From Stenotrophomonas cyclobalanopsidis (GTDB lineage: Bacteria > Pseudomonadota > Gammaproteobacteria > Xanthomonadales > Xanthomonadaceae): a DNA stretch of 64,000 nucleotides. The stretch is from assembly GCF_008710035.1 (NCBI RefSeq), contig NZ_VYKI01000015.1:34297-98296 (forward strand), given 5' to 3'. Positions 39,714-48,846 of the stretch are shown here, in pieces; the first letter of the stretch is position 1, and each line of letters opens with the position of its first letter. The position numbers and the translations under genes were made by a program. The notes under the pieces are model-generated. The model saw only the letters and a program-made list of their open reading frames with translations, did not search any database and was not told the DNA's origin.

Positions 39714-40901
39714 ATGACCGTTCCCGCTGCCCGCCTGTCCAGCTTCTACCTGTTCTATTACGCGGCGCTGGGCGCCTTCACGCCGTACTGGAGCCTGTTC
39801 CTGACCGCGCGCGGGATGAGCGTCACCGCCATCAGCGTGATGATGGGCCTGTGGTACGCCACCCGCGTGATCGCGCCCAGCACCTGGACCACGCTGGCCG
39901 CCGCCTCGCCGCGCCCGATCCGCCTGCTGCGGCTCGGCTGCGTGCTGACGCTGCTCAGTTTCGCCGTGTTCCTGCTGCCGCTGCCGCAGCCGTGGATGTA
40001 CCCGGCGATGGTGGTGTTCTGCTTCTTCTACAACGCGGTGATGCCGCAGTTCGAGTCGATCACCCTCACCCACCTGGGCAGCGACAGCCACCGCTATGGG
40101 CTGATCCGTGTCTGGGGTTCGCTGGGCTTCATCGCCATCGTCACGCTGTTCGGCTGGCTGATCGAAGGCGATGGCAGCGGCAACCGCGCCGGGCTGCTGC
40201 CATCGATGATGCTGCCGCTGTTCGCCCTGCTGGTGGTCTCGGCCTTCAACAACCAGTACGCGCGCGATATCGGCAAGGCCGAGGGCGATGCCAGCGGCTT
40301 CTGGCAGATCGTGCGCCGCCCGCCGGTGCTGGCGTTCTTCCTGGCCGCCTTCATGGAACAACTGTCATTCGGGCCGTACTACACGTTCTTCTCGGTCTAC
40401 ATGGACCACCACGGCTACCGCACTTCCACCCTCGGCCTGCTGTGGACCATCGGCGTGGTGTTCGAGGTGGGCGTGTTCTTCACCATCGGCCGCTTCTTCC
40501 GCCGCTACGACGCCAGCTGGATGCTGCTGATCGCGCTGGTCAGTTCCTGCCTGCGCTGGGCGGTCACCGCGCTGTTCCCGGAAAACCTGCCGGTGATGCT
40601 GGTGGCGCAGACCGCACACGCGCTGGGCTTCGCCGCGTTCTTCGCCGCGGCCATGCAGATGCTGGCAACTTACTTCCCCGGCCGCCTCAACGGCCATGGC
40701 CAGGGCCTGCTGTACGGCTTCTCGTCCGGTGTCGGCGGCGTGCTGGGTGCCCTCATCGCCGGCCAGCTGTGGACCATCGACAACGGCCGCACCGCGTTCC
40801 TGGCCGGCAGCGGCTTCGCCCTGATCGGCGCCCTGTTGTGCTTCTTCGCGCTGAGCCTGCCGTTGATCCGCGCGCGACGCCGCGTCGCCCGCGCGGAGTG
40901 A
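39714..40901 (+). CDS. MFS transporter (HcaT/LacY-like subfamily)
   Basis: About 395 residues with 12 predicted membrane helices. The N-terminus LSSFYLFYYAALGAFTPYWSLFL resembles the 3-phenylpropionate and nucleoside/sugar porters of the MFS_1-like group (HcaT, HsrA). The loop between helices 2 and 3 is not the usual GxxxDRxGRR. ATG 39714 gives MTVPAARLSS; ATG 39702 four codons earlier is equally possible and neither has a good ribosome binding site. Substrate unknown. The next gene is convergent and begins to be encoded 15 bp further on. Confidence 0.85.
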   Translation: MTVPAARLSSFYLFYYAALGAFTPYWSLFLTARGMSVTAISVMMGLWYATRVIAPSTWTTLAAASPRPIRLLRLGCVLTLLSFAVFLLPLPQPWMYPAMVVFCFFYNAVMPQFESITLTHLGSDSHRYGLIRVWGSLGFIAIVTLFGWLIEGDGSGNRAGLLPSMMLPLFALLVVSAFNNQYARDIGKAEGDASGFWQIVRRPPVLAFFLAAFMEQLSFGPYYTFFSVYMDHHGYRTSTLGLLWTIGVVFEVGVFFTIGRFFRRYDASWMLLIALVSSCLRWAVTALFPENLPVMLVAQTAHALGFAAFFAAAMQMLATYFPGRLNGHGQGLLYGFSSGVGGVLGALIAGQLWTIDNGRTAFLAGSGFALIGALLCFFALSLPLIRARRRVARAE

Positions 40902-40915
40902 ACCCCATGCCCGTT

Positions 40916-42988
40916 TCAGGGCTGGCGCAGGACTTTCTGCAGTGACGGCAGCAGCACGCGGTTGCCATAACCACTGACGTGGTCGCCATCGAAGTACAGC
41001 GGCCGGCCATCGCGCTGTGCCGGGCACAGGGAGTCATCACACAGCACCGGCAGCGGGTCCCACATCACCGCACCCGGCAGGCCATCAACCACCTGCTGCA
41101 GGCTGCCGAGCATGGGCGCACGCAGCGCCTCCATGTCCGCGCGGGTGCTGACCAGTCCATTGCGGCAGACTTCATTGTCGGCGTTGAACGCATCCGAACA
41201 CCGATATGGCGGTGCTGGCAGCACCGGCTTGGGTGCCTCCATCACGATGCGCACGCCGCGCTCGGCCAATGGCTTCCATTGGGCGATCGCCTGGGCTACC
41301 TCTGCGTCACGGCCTGCGGCCGCCTCCGGCGTGCGTTCTCCCGCGAGCTGCGCCGCGGCATCGAACAGCACGAACTGGTCGGACAGGCGCGGAACGCGAA
41401 GTGACACCAGCACCACCACATCGCCGGGCTGCGCCCTCTGGCTGATGTCGGCGAACACGGCCGCGTCGAAGGCTTCGCAGCCTGCGCCCGCTCCGCGCCA
41501 CTTCTGCAGGCTGACCTGCGGGCAGCCCCCTCGGCCATACAGCGACACCTGCGCACCGGAATCCAGCGCCAGCCGCTGCAGCAGCTCGATGTAGGCCATG
41601 GCATGCGAATCGCCGGCCACGAACACACGGGCGGGTGCGGCCGCGGGGACAGGGCGATCACAGCGCCCGCGCGCGTAGGTGCGGGCACTGCCCCCTTCGA
41701 AGCGATGTTTGCCGGTGACCAGCGCGCACTCCGGGAAATCATCGGCTACGCTCCTGCTGCTGGCGTACCAGTCCGCTGCATTGCGGCTGACGGTGCTGAA
41801 TGACAGCAGCGATGCCTGCGAGTACAGCAGCATCTGCAGGGCGCCGGCCAGCAAGAGCGCGGCAGCGCCACCGGCCACCCAGCGCAGCGACGTCGCGCGC
41901 GGCGCCAGCGATCCACGGAAGGGCTGTTCCACCCAGCGCCACGACAACCAGGACAGCAGCGCCACCAGCAACGTCGCCGAAAGCATCTGCAGCGGTGTTT
42001 CCAGGCCTACGGTCCAGCGCATCAGCACGAACACCGGCCAATGCCAGAGGTAGAGCGAGTAGGACAGCAGGCCGATGCGACGCATGGGCGCGCTGGCCAG
42101 CACGCGGCCGATCCAGGCCTGCGGATGGTGGTGCAGCGACCACAGCAGGCCCGCCGTGGCGAATGCCGGCAGCAGCCCATCGGGCCACGGTGAGTGTCCA
42201 GCGCGCGCGGTCCACAACGCCCAGCCCAGCAGGGCCAGCGACAGCGCGGCCAGCAGCGAGAACACCCACGCACCACGGGCCAGCGAGCGCTGGGTCAGCC
42301 GGTCGAGGGATGCGCGCACATGCAGCAGCTGGAACAGCAGCACGCCCACGCCCAGCTGCCACAACCGCGTGGTCGTGGCGTAGAACGCCCAGGACGGCGG
42401 CACGTCGCGCAGGCCCAGCACCGCCGCATGCAGCAGCGATGCCGCGCTGACCAGCAGGAACAGGCCCAGACTCAGCCCGCGCCCACGTGCGCCCCGTGCC
42501 CAGGCCAGGAACAACAGCGGGAACAGCAGGTAGAACTGCTCTTCCACGCCCAATGACCAAGTGTGGGTATAGGGATTGAACTCGGCCTTGGGCGCGAAAT
42601 AATCATTGCCGACCGCGGCCAGCACCCAGTTGCTGAGGCCGAAGAAGGCCATCAGGCCCGTCTTGTCACTGGCCTCGCTCAACCACGATTCGGGAATGAA
42701 CAGCACGCTGGCCACTGCAGTGACCAGCAGGCAGGTGACCAGGGCCGGGGCGATACGGCGGATGCGCCGCGCATAGAAGCGCAGCATCGAAGCACCCAGC
42801 GACAGTGGCGGCAGGCGATGCACCGACGCACTGACCACGAAACCGGAAATGACGAAAAACACGTCCACGCCGGTGAACCCGCCCGGCAGCCAGGCCGGGT
42901 CCAGGTGAAATACGATCACCGCCAATACGGCGATCGCGCGCAGTCCATCGATGTGCGGTACGTAACCGCGACCTGCCTCAGCCGTCAT
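40916..42988 (-). CDS. OafA/YrhL-type acyltransferase with SGNH domain
   Basis: 690-residue membrane protein that probably O-acetylates a cell-surface polysaccharide. Residues 1-370 form an AT3 membrane domain (YVPHIDGLRAIAVLAVIVFHLD; FTGVDVFFVISGFV; YTHTWSLGVEEQFYLLFP). The C-terminal periplasmic SGNH domain has the catalytic Ser in VAGDSHAMAY and the Asp/His pair in YFDGDHVSGYG. The same layout is seen in OafA of Salmonella and in peptidoglycan or lipopolysaccharide O-acetylases. The target is unknown; ugd nearby makes UDP-glucuronate, but intervening genes make a direct link uncertain. Confidence 0.92.
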   Translation of the reverse strand: MTAEAGRGYVPHIDGLRAIAVLAVIVFHLDPAWLPGGFTGVDVFFVISGFVVSASVHRLPPLSLGASMLRFYARRIRRIAPALVTCLLVTAVASVLFIPESWLSEASDKTGLMAFFGLSNWVLAAVGNDYFAPKAEFNPYTHTWSLGVEEQFYLLFPLLFLAWARGARGRGLSLGLFLLVSAASLLHAAVLGLRDVPPSWAFYATTTRLWQLGVGVLLFQLLHVRASLDRLTQRSLARGAWVFSLLAALSLALLGWALWTARAGHSPWPDGLLPAFATAGLLWSLHHHPQAWIGRVLASAPMRRIGLLSYSLYLWHWPVFVLMRWTVGLETPLQMLSATLLVALLSWLSWRWVEQPFRGSLAPRATSLRWVAGGAAALLLAGALQMLLYSQASLLSFSTVSRNAADWYASSRSVADDFPECALVTGKHRFEGGSARTYARGRCDRPVPAAAPARVFVAGDSHAMAYIELLQRLALDSGAQVSLYGRGGCPQVSLQKWRGAGAGCEAFDAAVFADISQRAQPGDVVVLVSLRVPRLSDQFVLFDAAAQLAGERTPEAAAGRDAEVAQAIAQWKPLAERGVRIVMEAPKPVLPAPPYRCSDAFNADNEVCRNGLVSTRADMEALRAPMLGSLQQVVDGLPGAVMWDPLPVLCDDSLCPAQRDGRPLYFDGDHVSGYGNRVLLPSLQKVLRQP

Positions 42989-43040
42989 CCTGACCCTCCC
43001 ACGACCGCCACGCCGGCGGACGTGGCAGCCACTAAATCCT

Positions 43041-43730
43041 TTACCAGACCAAATCGTCCGGCACCTGGAACTGCGGGTCCGCGTACGGATCTTCCTCGGC
43101 GGGCGCGTTCGGATCGACCTTCAGCGCCACCGACGCGGCGAACACCGCCTCGGACTGCGCCAGCAGCTCGGCGGTCACCAGCAGGTAACGGCCGTTGAGC
43201 TGGACCACGCCCAGCTCACCCGCATTGAGTGCGGTCAGCTGCGCGGCGGTCACGTAGATGCGCTTGATCTTGCCGCCATACGGGAAGTGGCGGGCGATGT
43301 CGGCCGCCTCGTCATTGAGGCCCTTGTCCTTCAGCAGTTCTTCCAGCTTGGCCTTGGCCTCGCGGCGCTGGCGCGCTTCTTCCTGCTTCAGGCGCTCGGT
43401 CTCGATGCGCTCTTCCTTTTCCTTCTGCGCGCGGATGGCGTAGGCCTTGGCCAGGTCCATCTCTTCGGCCGTACGCGGCTTGCGCGGGCCCTGCTGGCCC
43501 GGGCCACGCGACTGGCCGGGCTTCCCGGGCTTGCCGGGGCCGCCATTACCGTGGCCACGACGCTCGCCAGGCGTGTGCTCGCCCTTGCCAGCGCCCTGCG
43601 GCTTTCCATTGCCATTGCCACCCTTGCCCTGCGGGCGGCCATCACGGCGGGGGCCATCATTCTTGCGTTCGGGCTTGGGTGCCGGCTTGAAGCCCAGGCC
43701 CATCAGCTGCTCGCGGAGGGTATCGCTCAT
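43041..43730 (-). CDS. DUF2058 family protein with Gly/Lys/Pro-rich region
   Basis: 229 residues. It starts MSDTLREQLMGLGFKP, as usual for DUF2058 proteins. Residues 17-95 are low complexity, rich in Gly, Lys, Pro and Arg, probably disordered and nucleic-acid friendly. A charged coiled coil follows (about 97-140, KEKEERIETERLKQEEARQR) and then a conserved C-terminal domain (IARHFPYGGKIKRIYV; LNGRYLLVTAELLAQ). The family's function is not known. Codon choice fits the neighbours. It lies 10 bp after slyX on the same strand. Confidence 0.85.
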   Translation of the reverse strand: MSDTLREQLMGLGFKPAPKPERKNDGPRRDGRPQGKGGNGNGKPQGAGKGEHTPGERRGHGNGGPGKPGKPGQSRGPGQQGPRKPRTAEEMDLAKAYAIRAQKEKEERIETERLKQEEARQRREAKAKLEELLKDKGLNDEAADIARHFPYGGKIKRIYVTAAQLTALNAGELGVVQLNGRYLLVTAELLAQSEAVFAASVALKVDPNAPAEEDPYADPQFQVPDDLVW

Positions 43731-43740
43731 AGGAATCAGA

Positions 43741-43980
43741 TCAGTAGTGCGGCGGCGGCGGTTCGCTCGCCGGATCAGAAGAATGCAATGCATTGCGGAC
43801 CTTGCCCAGGTCTTCCAGCAGCACGCGCAGCACATCGGCATTACGGCTGCCCTGCATGCGTGCATCGGCCAGCGCATCGCTCAATTCGGCCAGCGCGTGT
43901 TCCTGGAAGGACACGCGCATTTCCAGTTCGACCAGGCGCGCTTCCAGCGCCTGCTCGCGTTCACTCGATAAATCAGACAT
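43741..43980 (-). CDS. slyX: SlyX family protein
   Basis: 79 residues, almost entirely a coiled coil (about 5-60: [20 protein letters not shown]), ending in a proline-rich tail SEPPPPHY, which is the SlyX signature. Role unknown in all bacteria. Its start codon lies inside the end of ugd (8 bp overlap), so it is translationally coupled to ugd. In enterobacteria slyX lies beside slyD/fkpA; here an FKBP gene is also close, on the far side of ugd. Confidence 0.88.
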   Translation of the reverse strand: MSDLSSEREQALEARLVELEMRVSFQEHALAELSDALADARMQGSRNADVLRVLLEDLGKVRNALHSSDPASEPPPPHY

Positions 43981-45316
43981 GCAACGAACGTCCCCGGCCA
44001 ATGCCGTAGTAAGCCAGACCGGCAGCCTCGACCTCGGACGGGTCGTACAGGTTGCGGCCATCAAACACCACCGCGTCCTGCAGCTGCGAATGCAGCGCCT
44101 GGAAATCGGGGCTGCGGAACTGCTTCCACTCGGTCACCACGACCACCGCATCGGCGCCCTGCAGTGCGTCTTCGACACTGCTGCAGAACACCAGGTCGTC
44201 GCGCGGGCCAAAGATGCGCTGCGCTTCATGGGCGGCTTCCGGGTCGTAGGCACGCACGTTCGCACCGGCGTCCCACAACTGGGCCAGCAGGCGGCGGCTG
44301 GAGGCCTCGCGCATGTCGTCGGTGTTCGGCTTGAAGGCCAGGCCCCACACCGCGAAGGTCTTCCCGCGCAGGCTGGCGTCCGCGCCGTAGTGGCGCTGGA
44401 TGAGCTCGAACAGGTGGCCCTTCTGCGCCTCGTTGACCGCTTCGACCGCGTCCAGCAGCTTCGGCGCCAGGCCGTACTGCTGCGCGGTGCGGGCCAGCGC
44501 CTGCACGTCCTTGGGGAAGCACGAGCCACCGTAACCGGCGCCCGGGTAGATGAAATGCCAGCCGATGCGCGGGTCCGAACCGATGCCCTGGCGGACCTGC
44601 TCGATATCGGCGCCAACACGCTCGGCGATGTTGGCCATTTCGTTCATGAACGAAATCTTGGTGGCCAGCATCGCGTTGGCTGCGTACTTGGTCAGCTCGG
44701 CCGAACGCACGTCCATTTCCACCACGCGGTCGTGGTTGCGGTTGAACGGTGCGTACAGGCGGCGCATGACCGCCACCGACTCGGCGCTGGAGGCGCCGAT
44801 GATGATGCGGTCGGGGCGCATGCAGTCCGCGACCGCATCGCCTTCCTTCAGGAACTCGGGGTTGGACACTACGTCGAAGGCGATGTCCGCGCCACGCGCA
44901 GCCAGCTCTTCAGCGATCGCCGCGCGCACCTTGTCGGCGGTGCCCACCGGCACCGTCGACTTGTTGACCACCACGGTCGGCACGCTGATGTGCCGACCGA
45001 TGGTGCGGGCCACGGCCAGCACGTACTGCAGGTCGGCGCTGCCATCCTCGTCCGGCGGCGTGCCGACGGCGATGAACACCACCTGCCCGTGGCCGATGGC
45101 CGTTGCGGCATCAGTGGTGAACGCCAGCCGCGATGCGGCATGGTTGGCCTTCACCATCGGCTCCAGGCCCGGCTCGTAGATCGGGATGACGCCCTGGTTG
45201 AGGCCATCGACCTTGGCCTGGTCGATGTCCACGCAGACGACCTGGTGGCCGGCATCGGCCAGGCAGGTCCCTGTCACCAGACCGACGTAGCCGGTACCGA
45301 AAATCGCAACGCGCAT
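43973..45316 (-). CDS. ugd: UDP-glucose 6-dehydrogenase
   Basis: Oxidises UDP-glucose to UDP-glucuronate for surface polysaccharides. 447 residues. NAD fold [20 protein letters not shown]; catalytic nucleophile C266 in YGGSCFPKD; catalytic K210 in [14 protein letters not shown] with the conserved K220. The gene follows the FKBP gene by 22 bp. Identity is secure; the polymer it serves is not shown here. Confidence 0.97.
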   Translation of the reverse strand: MRVAIFGTGYVGLVTGTCLADAGHQVVCVDIDQAKVDGLNQGVIPIYEPGLEPMVKANHAASRLAFTTDAATAIGHGQVVFIAVGTPPDEDGSADLQYVLAVARTIGRHISVPTVVVNKSTVPVGTADKVRAAIAEELAARGADIAFDVVSNPEFLKEGDAVADCMRPDRIIIGASSAESVAVMRRLYAPFNRNHDRVVEMDVRSAELTKYAANAMLATKISFMNEMANIAERVGADIEQVRQGIGSDPRIGWHFIYPGAGYGGSCFPKDVQALARTAQQYGLAPKLLDAVEAVNEAQKGHLFELIQRHYGADASLRGKTFAVWGLAFKPNTDDMREASSRRLLAQLWDAGANVRAYDPEAAHEAQRIFGPRDDLVFCSSVEDALQGADAVVVVTEWKQFRSPDFQALHSQLQDAVVFDGRNLYDPSEVEAAGLAYYGIGRGRSLHV

Positions 45317-45338
45317 GTCCGTGCTGACTCCTGGCGGC

Positions 45339-46316
45339 TTACGGCAGGACGCCCAGCAGCTCGACGTCGAAGGTCAGTGCGGCGTTCGGGCCGATCGGGC
45401 CACCCGGGGTGCCGTTCTCGCCATAGGCCAGGTCGCCCGGGATCCAGAAGCGGTACTTGGAGCCGACCGGCATCAGGGCGACGCCCTCGGTCCAGCCCTT
45501 GATGACCTGGTCCAGGCCGAATTCGGCCGGGCCACGACCGGCGGAGCTGTCAAACACGGTGCCGTCCAGCAGCTTGCCTTCGTAGTTCACGCGCACCTTG
45601 CTGGTCGGCAACGGGCGCTCGCCGCTACCCGGGCGGATCACCTGGTATTGCAGGCCCGAGGCGGTGGTCACCACGCCCGGCTGGGTCTTGTTCTTGGCCA
45701 GGAATGCATTGCCTTCCTGACGGTTGGTCTGCGCGGCCTGGGCGGCCTTGGCCTGCATTTCAGCCTGCTTGGTGCCCATGAACGACTGGATGGTCGCGGT
45801 CGCGTCCGCTTCGGTCATCTTCGGCTGGCCCTTGGTCAGGCCGGTGCTGATCGCTTCGAACAGCGAGGCGGTGTCGATGTCGTCCTTCAGCTGGGCCAGC
45901 GACGGGCCGACCGAGTACGCACCGATCATCTGCGCGACCTTGACGCGGTCGACCTTGGCCGGCTGCGAGCCCGGGGCCATGCCCGGAACCTCCTGGCCGT
46001 TGCGGGCCATCACGACCTGGCGCAGGGCCGCATCGGTGGCCTTGGCCTGGTCCTGGGTGATCTGCGGCTGCAGGCCTTCGAACGAACGCTCGACGGCGGT
46101 ACGCAGGGCAGCCACGTCGATTTCATCGGCGATCGGCGCGAACGACTTGGCCACATCCAGACCGATGGCATAGCCGAGCTTCTGCTTGGGGGAATTCAAG
46201 GTTGCGGTCTCCTTGGCGGCCGCCGGTGCGGCCGGTTGTTGCGACAGGGCGACACCGGAGGTGCCCATCGCCAGAATCAGAACCGACGCCGCTGCGCCGC
46301 GCATTCCCATCTTCAT
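45339..46316 (-). CDS. Periplasmic FKBP-type peptidyl-prolyl isomerase with duplicated N-terminal domain
   Basis: 325 residues. A signal peptide spans about 1-25, followed by an Ala/Pro/Gln linker. FKBP_N-type helical segments occur twice: about 46-108 ([16 protein letters not shown]) and about 127-185 ([16 protein letters not shown]), each followed by DEIDVAAL or DDIDTASL and a GLQPQIT or GQPKMT motif. Residues 215-325 are the isomerase domain ([34 protein letters not shown]). Relatives such as FkpA and Mip have one N-terminal domain and about 230-270 residues. ATG 46325 is also open, but ATG 46316 has AGGAA seven bases upstream. Confidence 0.9.
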   Translation of the reverse strand: MKMGMRGAAASVLILAMGTSGVALSQQPAAPAAAKETATLNSPKQKLGYAIGLDVAKSFAPIADEIDVAALRTAVERSFEGLQPQITQDQAKATDAALRQVVMARNGQEVPGMAPGSQPAKVDRVKVAQMIGAYSVGPSLAQLKDDIDTASLFEAISTGLTKGQPKMTEADATATIQSFMGTKQAEMQAKAAQAAQTNRQEGNAFLAKNKTQPGVVTTASGLQYQVIRPGSGERPLPTSKVRVNYEGKLLDGTVFDSSAGRGPAEFGLDQVIKGWTEGVALMPVGSKYRFWIPGDLAYGENGTPGGPIGPNAALTFDVELLGVLP

Positions 46317-46411
46317 TCGCTGCATTCCTGGAAGTGTCTGGGCGCCGACGTCGGCGCGAAACGATCATTGTCGCACGCACGCCGGAGATGTCGAGGCGTG
46401 CGCGCTTTCAT

Positions 46412-47008
46412 TCAATGCACGGCCGGTGCAGCCAGTGCCTTGTCGATGGCCGCCTTCAGCTGCGGATCATCCGGGGTGACCTTGCTGGCGAACTGGGCGA
46501 TGACCTTGCCATCGCGGCCGACCAGGTACTTGTGGAAGTTCCAGCCCGGGGCGACGCCAGTGGCGGCGGTCAGGCGCTGGTACAGCGGCGTGGCCTCCGG
46601 ACCGGTGACGTGCACCTTCTCGAACATCGGGAACTTGACGCCATAGGTCAGTGTGCAGAAATCCTGGATCTGCTTCTCGTCGCCGGGCTCCTGGCCCTTG
46701 AAATCATTCGACGGGAAGCCGAGCACGGCAAAGCCCTTGCTGGCGTACTGCTTGTGCAGCGCCTCCAGGCCTTCGTACTGCGGGGTATAGCCGCACTTGC
46801 TGGCGGTGTTGACCACCAGCAGCACCTGGCCGTGGTAGCGCTTTTCCAGGTTGACCTGCTGCTTGCCGGCCAGTGGGCGGTAGCTCACATCAAGCAGGTC
46901 GGCGGCCAGGGCGGTGGCCGAGCCGGCCAGACCGAAGGCCAGGACGGTCAACAGGGACAGGCCGCGGAGGCGGCGCGGGAAAGCAGTCGGCAGAGGCATG
47001 AGGGTCAT
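46412..47008 (-). CDS. Exported glutathione peroxidase family protein
   Basis: 198 residues. A Sec signal peptide ends at about ALA-AD (residue 36), so the protein acts in the periplasm. The peroxidatic cysteine is C72 in NTASKCGYTPQYEGL, the glutamine of the active site is Q106 in FPSNDFKGQEPG, Trp and Asn are in GWNFHKYLV, and a possible resolving cysteine is C118. Members of this family often use thioredoxin rather than glutathione. It is not preceded by a regulator gene; a 358 bp non-coding stretch lies upstream. Confidence 0.92.
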   Translation of the reverse strand: MTLMPLPTAFPRRLRGLSLLTVLAFGLAGSATALAADLLDVSYRPLAGKQQVNLEKRYHGQVLLVVNTASKCGYTPQYEGLEALHKQYASKGFAVLGFPSNDFKGQEPGDEKQIQDFCTLTYGVKFPMFEKVHVTGPEATPLYQRLTAATGVAPGWNFHKYLVGRDGKVIAQFASKVTPDDPQLKAAIDKALAAPAVH

Positions 47009-47179
47009 TCCGCAGTAGCTGTTTCAGGGCTCCGGCCAGCTCGGGCCGGGAATCGGCCGAACTATAGCACCGGGGCCCGGAGCGCCTGCCGATGCAGGCC
47101 CGGCCCCACTTTGCATGGCGTGGCGGCTGCCGCCGGAACACCCGGCCAGCGCACCATCGATGACATAGCATCGATGTTG

Positions 47180-47253
47180 CTGAATGGAAGCAGGCCGGAT
47201 CGTGCTGGCTGTGCGGCGCCTGTTTTCCATTCAGATCAATCACTTGAGGTGAT
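47180..47253. other. Hairpin and palindrome in the 358 bp gene-free stretch
   Basis: The gap 47009-47366 holds no gene. Two structures stand out. First, a long hairpin: CTGAATGGAA (47180-47189) plus CAGGC (47191-47195) against GCCTG (47218-47222) plus TTCCATTCAG (47225-47234), 15 pairs with a small bulge and a 22-base loop. Second, ATCAC-ttgag-GTGAT (47239-47253), the size of a regulator site. Near 47157-47178 the palindromic octamer CATCGATG occurs twice. The hairpin could be an operator pair, an RNA gene or a terminator; the flanking bases give no T run longer than four. Confidence 0.45.
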
Positions 47254-47301
47254 ATTTCGAAACTGTGACCACCCCTGCCATCAGTTGGGTGGAAGCGGGG
47301 C

Positions 47302-47341
47302 TTGCACGACAGCGTGCCGGTGTTATAGTTGCATACAACAC
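47302..47341 (+). promoter_or_regulatory. Promoter of the GntR-ABC operon with operator over the -10 box
   Basis: -35 TTGCAC (47302-47307), 16 bp, -10 TATAGT (47324-47329). The -10 box lies within an inverted repeat GTGTTATA-gttgca-TACAACAC (47320-47341; seven of eight arm positions pair). A repressor bound there would block RNA polymerase. The YtrA-type GntR regulator encoded 270 bp further on is the natural candidate. An AGGGGG ribosome binding site follows at about 47355-47360 for the first gene. Confidence 0.75.
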
Positions 47342-47366
47342 CAGTCACCTGAGACAGGGGGAAACC

Positions 47367-47609
47367 ATGAACATCCGGATGCGACACCGCCATACCGCCC
47401 CAGCGGTCACGGCCGTCTCGACGTTGTTGGCCCTGCTCTGGCTGGCCCTGCCGGCGCCACCGGCACCCTCCTCCCCCGACACCCCGCAGGACGCAGCACC
47501 CTTCACGGCCGGGAACGCCGAACCCACTCCCCCTCCCCCGCGTCGGCTGCACAGCTCCCTGTCCATGCCGTACTTCTCGTTCGCACAGCCGCTGACCCCA
47601 CGGAGCTGA
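47367..47609 (+). CDS. Small proline-rich membrane or secreted peptide
   Basis: 80 residues: a basic start MNIRMRHRHTAP, one hydrophobic segment at about 14-30 (VTAVSTLLALLWLALP), then a Pro/Ser/Thr-rich tail with runs PAPPAP and PTPPPP, ending in SLSMPYFSFAQPLTPRS. It may be a signal anchor or a cleaved secretion signal. It has a good ribosome binding site, is the first gene behind the operon promoter, and is followed after 2 bp by the GntR gene. No family recognised; a leader role for the regulator is possible. Confidence 0.65.
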   Translation: MNIRMRHRHTAPAVTAVSTLLALLWLALPAPPAPSSPDTPQDAAPFTAGNAEPTPPPPRRLHSSLSMPYFSFAQPLTPRS

Positions 47610-47611
47610 AC

Positions 47612-47971
47612 ATGAGCGACATCCAGTGGAGCGACGGCGCTCCCATCTACCGCCAGCTGAAGGAGCGCGTGATCGCCATGATGCTCGACGGAATCCTCAA
47701 GCCGGGCGACGCCCTGCCTTCGGTGCGCCAGGTGGCCGCCGACTACCAGCTCAATCCCATCACCGTTTCGCGCGCCTACCAGGAACTGGCCGATGAAGGC
47801 CTGGTCGAGAAGCGCCGCGGCCTGGGCATGTTCATGACCGAGGCGGCCGCCACGCAGCTGCGCAGCAGCGAGCGCGAGCGCTTCCTCAATGAAGAATGGC
47901 CGGCCGTCCTGGAGCGCATCCAGCGCCTGGGCCTGAGCCTCGACGAATTGCTGCCCCAGGGGAAGATCTGA
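47612..47971 (+). CDS. GntR-family regulator, YtrA type
   Basis: 119 residues, made of a GntR winged helix-turn-helix (PIYRQLKERVIAMMLDGILK; LPSVRQVAADYQLNPITVSRAY) and only a short C-terminal helical tail (about 80-119). That short tail is the mark of the YtrA subfamily, which as a rule represses a neighbouring ABC transporter operon. Its stop codon overlaps the ATG of the ABC ATPase gene by one base. It probably represses its own operon through the inverted repeat at 47320-47341. Confidence 0.94.
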   Translation: MSDIQWSDGAPIYRQLKERVIAMMLDGILKPGDALPSVRQVAADYQLNPITVSRAYQELADEGLVEKRRGLGMFMTEAAATQLRSSERERFLNEEWPAVLERIQRLGLSLDELLPQGKI

Positions 47972-48846
47972 TGAGTACCGTAGCAAGCGACGCCGTCATC
48001 ACCGCCAAGGGCCTGCGCAAGGCCTACAAGAACACCGTTGCCCTCGACAACGCCAGCTTCTCCATTCCGGCAGGCCGCATCGTCGGCCTGATCGGGCCCA
48101 ATGGCGCCGGCAAGACCACCGCACTGAAGGCCATCCTTGGCCTGACCTCGGTGGAAGGCGAGCTGTCCGTGCTGGGCCGCGACCCGCGCGTGCACCGCGA
48201 TGAACTGATGAAGGACATCTGCTTCATCGCCGACGTGGCCGTGCTGCCGCGCTGGCTGAAGGTGCGCGAGGCCATCGATTTCGTGGCGGGCGTGCACCCG
48301 CGCTTCGACCGCGCCCGCTGCGAGCGCTTCCTGGCCAACACCAAGCTGCAGCCGAAGCAGCGCGTGCGCGAGCTGTCCAAGGGCATGATCGTGCAGCTGC
48401 ACCTGGCCCTGGTGATGGCCATCGATGCCCGCGTGCTGGTGCTGGACGAGCCGACCCTCGGCCTGGACATCCTGTACCGCAAGGAGTTCTACCAGCGCCT
48501 GCTGGAGGACTACTTCGACGAGCAGAAGACGATCATCGTCACCACCCACCAGGTGGAAGAGATCGAGCACATCCTCAGCGACGTGATGTTCATCCGCGAT
48601 GGCCGCGTAGTGCTCAGCGCGGAAATGGACGAGGTGGGCGAGCGCTACACCGAACTGCTGGTGGGTGCCGACCAGCTGGACAACGCCCGCGCACTGAAGC
48701 CGATCGACGAGCGCAGCCAGGCCTTCGGCAAGACCGTGCTGCTGTATGACGGCGTGCCGCGCAGCCAGCTTTCCACCCTGGGCGAGACCCGCAACGCGGG
48801 CCTGGCCGATCTGTTCGTCGCTGTCATGAAGGGGACCTACGCATGA
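47971..48846 (+). CDS. ABC transporter ATPase with atypical motifs
   Basis: 291 residues. Walker A GPNGAGKTT at 42-50, signature LSKGM (135-139) instead of LSGGQ, Walker B VLVLDE (155-160), and switch H193. The usual Q-loop glutamine is not seen: the segment reads ICFIADVAVLPRW. Residues after about 215 form an extra C-terminal part found in YtrB/EcsA-like subunits. It overlaps the permease gene by four bases (ATGA). With the permease it forms a two-component ABC-2 transporter of unknown substrate; relatives export peptides or respond to cell-wall-active antibiotics. Confidence 0.93.
   Translation: MSTVASDAVITAKGLRKAYKNTVALDNASFSIPAGRIVGLIGPNGAGKTTALKAILGLTSVEGELSVLGRDPRVHRDELMKDICFIADVAVLPRWLKVREAIDFVAGVHPRFDRARCERFLANTKLQPKQRVRELSKGMIVQLHLALVMAIDARVLVLDEPTLGLDILYRKEFYQRLLEDYFDEQKTIIVTTHQVEEIEHILSDVMFIRDGRVVLSAEMDEVGERYTELLVGADQLDNARALKPIDERSQAFGKTVLLYDGVPRSQLSTLGETRNAGLADLFVAVMKGTYA

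Noticed and set aside
40916..45316. A polysaccharide gene cluster made of the OafA-like acyltransferase and ugd
   Set aside because: DUF2058 and slyX genes lie between them and no glycosyltransferase, polymerase or flippase gene is present.
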